The position numbers and the translations under genes were made by a program. A stretch of 64,000 bases of DNA from CAYPHY01 sp964410625 (lineage in GTDB: Bacteria; Chloroflexota; Anaerolineae; Promineifilales; Promineifilaceae): the NCBI GenBank assembly GCA_964410625.1, contig CAYPHY010000027.1, positions 6,972-70,971 of the forward strand, read 5' to 3'. This document shows positions 58,511 to 64,000 of the stretch, piece by piece; the first letter of the stretch is position 1, and the number at the start of each line of letters is the position of its first letter. A model generated the notes under the pieces. That model ran no database searches and was not told the origin of the DNA. It saw nothing but the letters and a program-made list of their open reading frames with translations.

Positions 58511-58600
58511 CATAATTGAAGGAGCTACCGGTTTCTCAAATATTATAACCTAAGATCAGAATTAACCACGTATTACACGAATACCACCCTCTCCGGTTTC

Positions 58601-59953
58601 TTAATCCAGCGGTTTTGCATCTCTTGCTACGCGAAGCGGCAATCGTTCGGCGCGGAGGGCGGCGCGGTTAGAGAGGTGGAAGAGTAACCAGACAACGGCC
58701 GTCACCACCCCCAACCCCGACAATGCCACCGTCACCTGTTGCACGGTCCATCCGCGATCTTGCAACACACCCGCCAGATAAATGGAAATAGATTGCGTCA
58801 GCGTCAGCGCGGCAAACTCAAAGGCGAAGACGCGGCCGCGATACCGGTCCGGGACCAACATCTGTAGCAACGCGGCCGAAAAGACCCACAACGTTCCCGT
58901 GCCTAAGGTGCGCACGGCCGTCGCCACCAGAAACAGCGGCAGGGTTGGCGCCTGTGCCAACGACCAGATGCCAACCGTCATCAGTAAAAATCCGGCCGAA
59001 ATAACGCCAAACAATCGTCGGGGAGCATCGCCAAACCAGCGCCGTAGAAACAACGGCCCTAACCCCGTTCCCAATCCGGCGGTGAAGTAGATCAGGCCAA
59101 GCACGGCCGTTCCCGCATCCTCAACAGACAGCCAATCCGGCAACTGTGGCGCAAAGACCTCGTTGGCATACGTCACTTCCAGCACATTGATCGCCCCCCA
59201 CACCAACGACCCGCCCGCCTTTGCCAGCGCGATACCGAGAATAAATGGCTCCTGCAACAGATAACGGAATCCGTCCAGGACGGCGAAGCGACGCGGCGGC
59301 GCGGGGGCAGGGGAACCAGGGGGCAGAGGTGCAGAGGCGCGAGAAGGGGCAACGGCGGCCGCTGCTCGTTGCTTCTGGGGGAGGACAATGCGGCTGATGA
59401 ACCAACCAGACAAGAGAAAGGTGAGGGCGTCGGCAATAAAGGCGGCCGTCACCCCAAACAGCGCCGCCACCAACCCACCCAAAAACGCCCCCAACGCCAG
59501 CATCGTGCTCCAGGTCAGGCTGTCCAGCGCATTGGCCGCCACCAGGTCCTTTTCCTGCACCACATTGGCGAGGACGGCCGTTCGCGCCGGAGTAAAGAGC
59601 GCACTTAATGAAAATTGCAGCGTCAGCAACAGATAAAAAATCCATACTTGCTCCGGCGAACGCACCAGCAAAAAGGCCAACACAATCCCCGCCCGCAGCA
59701 CATCAGAGAGGATCATAATCCGTCGCCGATCAAAGCGGTCGGCCAACACACCGGCAACTGGACTAAACACAAAAAGGGGAAGAAAGCGAGCGAGGAAGAG
59801 GTAACTCAGCGCAACACCGCTGTTGGTCAAAGAAGCGATCAGTTCGGCCGAGGCCAACAAGTTGAACCAATCACCAAGCTGGGAGACGACGCTGCCCAGC
59901 CAGAGATAACGATAGTTCGCATTCTGCCGCAGCAGCATGATGTATTCATTCAT
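58601..59953 (-). CDS. MFS exporter (MFS_3, EntS-like)
   Basis: This 450 aa protein has about 12 TM helices. It shows the MFS_3/enterobactin-exporter pattern: YRYLWLGSVVSQLGDWFNLL at TM1, FSPVAGVLADRFDRRRIMIL after TM2 (motif A), and FTPARTAVLANVVQEKDLVA in TM4-5. A Pro/Ala-rich cytoplasmic loop (about 197-218, SRASAPLPPGSPAPAPPRR) between the two halves comes from a repeat insertion. The start is ATG 59953; TTG 59962 is the only upstream choice and has no SD. The substrate is unknown; relatives export siderophores or drugs. It is a single-gene unit, bordered on the left by a short AT-rich gap and on the right by the ACAATG repeat region. Confidence 0.85.
   Translation of the reverse strand: MNEYIMLLRQNANYRYLWLGSVVSQLGDWFNLLASAELIASLTNSGVALSYLFLARFLPLFVFSPVAGVLADRFDRRRIMILSDVLRAGIVLAFLLVRSPEQVWIFYLLLTLQFSLSALFTPARTAVLANVVQEKDLVAANALDSLTWSTMLALGAFLGGLVAALFGVTAAFIADALTFLLSGWFISRIVLPQKQRAAAAVAPSRASAPLPPGSPAPAPPRRFAVLDGFRYLLQEPFILGIALAKAGGSLVWGAINVLEVTYANEVFAPQLPDWLSVEDAGTAVLGLIYFTAGLGTGLGPLFLRRWFGDAPRRLFGVISAGFLLMTVGIWSLAQAPTLPLFLVATAVRTLGTGTLWVFSAALLQMLVPDRYRGRVFAFEFAALTLTQSISIYLAGVLQDRGWTVQQVTVALSGLGVVTAVVWLLFHLSNRAALRAERLPLRVARDAKPLD
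59299..59360 (-). repeat. In-frame repeat insertion in the MFS exporter
   Basis: Plus-strand GGGGGCAGAGGTGCAGAGG and GCAGGGGAACCAGGG resemble the GGAGCAGAGGAGCAGGGGAG units seen elsewhere. It encodes the flexible central loop of the transporter, a permissive site. Confidence 0.55.
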
Positions 59954-59997
59954 AAGCGCCAATTGTCATTTGACAATCGCCAATTGTCAATTCTGTA

Positions 59998-60215
59998 CCC
60001 CCACATTGTTCATTGCCTCATTGTTCATTGCCTCATTGTTCATTGCCTCATTGTCCATTATCAAGTTTGTACCACTTTTTGTACCCCTTTTGGAGCTTAT
60101 GTCGGCCGTCCATTTCTGCTTTAATGTCGGCATATACAGAACGCAACGAGGTAAAGCAATGAGTAATGAGACAATGAACAATGAGACAATGAACAATGAG
60201 ACAATGAACAATGGA
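59998..60215. repeat. Large ACAATG/CATTGT tandem inverted repeat
   Basis: Four CATTGTTCATTGCCT-type units (59998-60060) face five ATGAGACAATGAACA-type units (60157-60215) across about 95 bp of unique DNA. The right side translates as MSNETMNNETMNNETMNN with GAGG 11 nt upstream of its ATG (60159). This is probably by chance plus a captured start region. Confidence 0.7.
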
Positions 60216-60307
60216 GCAATGAAACAATGGGCATTGAAACAATGAGTACTGGAAATCAATTTGAAATCCGCAATCGCAAATCCACAATCAAAATGGGAGT
60301 AATTGAA

Positions 60308-61207
60308 ATGATGACTGTTATCAAACGAGTAAGTATGGGAATTATGCTGGCTTTGTTGCTGGCACTGGCCGCAAGCGTACAGGCAGACGAAGTGGCCCCG
60401 GTCGTAGACGGACTTGGTGATGGTGGACAAACCAATGGTACGGCATCCGTCGCCTTTCCAACCATCTATCTGAGCGCACCCGGTAATGGCAACGTCGCCG
60501 GATATGGTTACGCTGACGAGGACATTATGCAGTTTAACACCGGTACATCCGCCTGGAGCAAGGCGTTCGACGGGACCAACGCCGGTTTGCCTGCCTCGGC
60601 CGACATCAACGCCCTGGCTGTACAAAACACCTCCGGCTACGTCAGCTTCTTCATGAGCTTTGTCGCGCCAACGGCCGTTCCTGGCCTGGGGACCGTCACC
60701 GCCTCCGACGTCGTGCGCTACGACACCTGGAACGGGCAGTGGAGCATGTACCTCGACGGTTCGCAATACGGTCTGACCACCAACGGCGAAAAGATTGATG
60801 CGCTCGCCCTGCGCCCTGGCACAGGCATGATCATCAGCACCACCGGCAACTTCAACGTACCCGCCATCAACGGCGGCAAGATGAAGGGCAAGGATGAAGA
60901 CCTTTTCATCAAGGTCACTGGCACGGATACCTACTCCTTCACCCTGGCCGGAACAGCCATCGGCCTGCAAGGAAACAACGACATCATCGGCACCGGCTTC
61001 GCCAAAGTCACCAATGACCAGTTCGTTGACACCGTGCGCTACATCAGCGCCCAAAAAGCGTGGAAACTCCGCAACAGTGTCAATGTCGGCGCCTTCGACA
61101 TCGCCCAGGAGCAGTTCTTGAAGAACGGTACGGTCTTCTCCGGTATCCTCTTCGACGCCAGCGCCCAGGGCTTCCCGAAAATCGACGCCTTCGACGTAGT
61201 TCCATAA
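60308..61207 (+). CDS. Secreted protein with repeated FDG beta blocks
   Basis: This is a 299 aa exported protein. The signal peptide is VSMGIMLALLLALAASVQA|DE (cleavage near residue 27). The mature part has repeated blocks with the pattern IMQFNTGTSAWSKAFDGTNA, ADINALAV, VPGLGTVTASDVVRYD and WSMYLDGSQYGLTT. The same blocks make up the last 260 residues of the beta-helix protein at 8391-11279. The periodic W-x-x-x-x-D-G-S/T pattern suggests a beta-propeller-like or lectin-like fold; the ligand is unknown. The start is ATG 60308 with GGGAG about 9 nt upstream. An earlier frame from 60227 runs through the ACAATG repeat edge and lacks an SD. Two terminators follow. Confidence 0.82.
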   Translation: MMTVIKRVSMGIMLALLLALAASVQADEVAPVVDGLGDGGQTNGTASVAFPTIYLSAPGNGNVAGYGYADEDIMQFNTGTSAWSKAFDGTNAGLPASADINALAVQNTSGYVSFFMSFVAPTAVPGLGTVTASDVVRYDTWNGQWSMYLDGSQYGLTTNGEKIDALALRPGTGMIISTTGNFNVPAINGGKMKGKDEDLFIKVTGTDTYSFTLAGTAIGLQGNNDIIGTGFAKVTNDQFVDTVRYISAQKAWKLRNSVNVGAFDIAQEQFLKNGTVFSGILFDASAQGFPKIDAFDVVP

Positions 61208-61229
61208 ATTTGTAGACACACAACCAACC

Positions 61230-61260
61230 TGAAACCCGGTTTCTTAAAGAAACCGGGTTT
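61230..61260. terminator. GAAACCCGGTTTC palindrome after secreted protein
   Basis: GAAACCCGGTTTC and GAAACCGGGTTTC around TTAAA, 23 bp after the stop. It belongs to the same family as 19133-19179 and can form a hairpin, but has no T-tract. Confidence 0.55.
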
Positions 61261-61279
61261 CTAACATATAGAACCAATA

Positions 61280-61309
61280 GGCACGAAGCTGTTTGCTTCG
61301 TGCCTTTTT
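61280..61309 (+). terminator. Rho-independent terminator after secreted protein
   Basis: GGCACGAAGC pairs with GCTTCGTGCC around TGTTT, followed by TTTTTGGTTTT. A classical strong terminator. Confidence 0.85.
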
Positions 61310-61741
61310 GGTTTTCCCGTACCCTTTTTGTGTCTGTCACAGAGCCTATGCCCATGCCATGCTCCGCTTTAATGCCAGCATCAACAAACATAAGGAGTAA
61401 TAGTGATGAGACATTTCAGGGACACCTATCCCCACCCCTTTGCGGTTAGCAGTTCTCCCCTCCTCCTGCTCACATGTTCTGCCCAATCAATAGCGGCAGG
61501 CGAGACGGCCGGTACGAAACGCTAAGCAATAGCCAAGAAGTGGTTGAGGGTTAACCAATAGCGATGGATAGTTGACGGCCGTCTTTCACAGCGACAACAA
61601 AGTGGGTGACGTAGACGTGCGTGTCGAACTTCTAGTCACCAAACGCGAGGACACGCACACAGGGATCCACATAACCGAACAGCTTCGCCCTTTACTTGGC
61701 GGTTGTTCTCCAATGAGTTATGCGGGTTGGCCACCTGCGCT
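61310..61741. other. Region with small ORF, otherwise empty
   Basis: It contains a leader similar to that upstream of 60308 (GTACC at 61319 and CTTTAATG at 61367), a 39-codon ORF at 61406-61525, and a stretch at 61530-61740 in which I see no gene. An open frame at 61572-61859 crosses the rRNA terminator and is rejected. Confidence 0.5.
61406..61525 (+). CDS. Small ORF (39 aa), doubtful
   Basis: The product starts MRHFRDTYPHPFAVSSS, continues with PLLLLTCSAQSIAAGE and ends TAGTKR. The SD TAAGGAG lies 8 nt before ATG. The upstream sequence shares GTACCC...CTTTAATG with the region ahead of the secreted-protein gene at 60308. The middle PLLLLTCSAQS looks like a weak signal or lipobox-like stretch, so this may be the residual N-terminus of a deleted secreted gene. 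No family recognised. Confidence 0.35.
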   Translation: MRHFRDTYPHPFAVSSSPLLLLTCSAQSIAAGETAGTKR

Positions 61742-61790
61742 ACAAAACAAAAAGACCCCTATTGAGCCAGACGGCCGAATAGGGGTCTTT
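61742..61790 (-). terminator. Rho-independent terminator of the rRNA operon
   Basis: On the minus strand AAAGACCCCTATT pairs with AATAGGGGTCTTT, followed by TTGTTTTG. It lies 60 bp beyond the 5S gene and ends the rRNA transcript. Confidence 0.8.
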
Positions 61791-61848
61791 GAATACACTT
61801 CACAATTAATAATAAACAATTGCCAATTGACAAATAAAAAAAAGGTCC

Positions 61849-61966
<118 letters not shown>

Positions 61967-62154
61967 ACCTTTTCTAAATGGTTAATAGTCAATTGTCAAT
62001 GGTTAATTATCAATTAACCGTTAACCGTTGACCATTAACCGTTTAATTGTTAACAGGTTAACCGAATAAGATTATAAAATAACCTTGCGCAATTAATTGG
62101 GCGCACTTGGGAAAGCGAAGCCAAAATCCCAAATTCTCCGCATCATATGGGACG
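61967..62154 (-). other. 23S-5S intergenic spacer
   Basis: A 188 bp spacer with CAATTG- and GTTAACC-type periodic repeats (TTAACCGTTAACC, TTGTCAATGGTTAATT). No tRNA gene is recognisable in it. Confidence 0.7.

Positions 62155-64000
<1,846 letters not shown>

Noticed and set aside
59998..60215. Possible CRISPR array
   Set aside because: Units are about 15 bp, contiguous and inverted across a spacer; there are no unique spacers and no cas genes.
59987..61219. 410-codon minus-strand frame covering the secreted protein gene
   Set aside because: Crosses the tandem repeats and the opposite-strand gene that has a signal peptide, SD and terminator.

Overview
The window looks like chromosome of a Chloroflexota bacterium (Ardenticatenia/Caldilineae/Anaerolineae-type relatives are the best guess). 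The basis is moderately high GC, BTAD- and LuxR-type STAND regulators with TPR tails, large secreted beta-helix proteins with Thr/Pro linkers, and intergenic DNA packed with small inverted repeats. Placement is inference from gene content; the partial 23S rRNA at the right end would settle it. The hexamer CGGCCG is strongly over-represented in protein-coding DNA (eight in the first 1,030 bases) and nearly absent from the rRNA.

Layout. 1-4.5 kb: 3' end of a hybrid histidine kinase, a Uma2-like tail fragment, and a BTAD-STAND-TPR regulator. 5-12.7 kb: a secreted locus with a subtilase, a beta-helix protein with a Thr/Pro linker, and a truncated paralogue of the subtilase C-terminus. The subtilase and its truncated paralogue each carry a similar promoter repeat array upstream and a copy of the same three-hairpin RNA element downstream. 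12.7-22.7 kb: a hypothetical protein, a tail-anchored GMC oxidoreductase and aldehyde dehydrogenase pair, an FAD monooxygenase-like protein, a CotH-family secreted protein and an MFS transporter. 22.7-29.5 kb: a promoter/small ORF/terminator unit, an ABC exporter, an esterase, a lone molybdenum-hydroxylase large subunit and an NAD(P)-binding reductase. 29.5-38 kb: two translationally coupled LuxR-STAND regulators, a methyltransferase, a cNMP-binding SpoIIE phosphatase and a small protein. 38-49.7 kb: three tandem 1,239-1,292 aa beta-helix adhesin-like paralogues ending in a shared LLLPVV-type motif. 49.9-52.1 kb: a dehydrogenase and a Gfo/Idh/MocA oxidoreductase. 52.2-57 kb: a divergent pair, a trypsin-VWA protein and an EAD1 protein fused to a Nal1-like peptidase that appears to have lost its His and Asp. 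57-61.3 kb: membrane proteins, an MFS exporter and a secreted protein. 61.7-64 kb: rRNA operon on the minus strand (23S partial, 5S, terminator).

The most unusual signals are: (1) the two three-hairpin RNA candidates with changed but still paired stems and conserved loops; (2) the EAD1/pseudo-peptidase beside a trypsin-VWA protein, which resembles bacterial conflict systems; (3) helically phased 11-12 bp direct repeats upstream of several genes, the spacing expected for BTAD/SARP activators; (4) repeat-derived insertions that stay in frame inside at least four proteins; and (5) several families of small palindromic elements, two of which show a core flipped relative to its flanks and one of which sits just ahead of ribosome binding sites. 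All coordinates and counts were read by eye; no database search was run.
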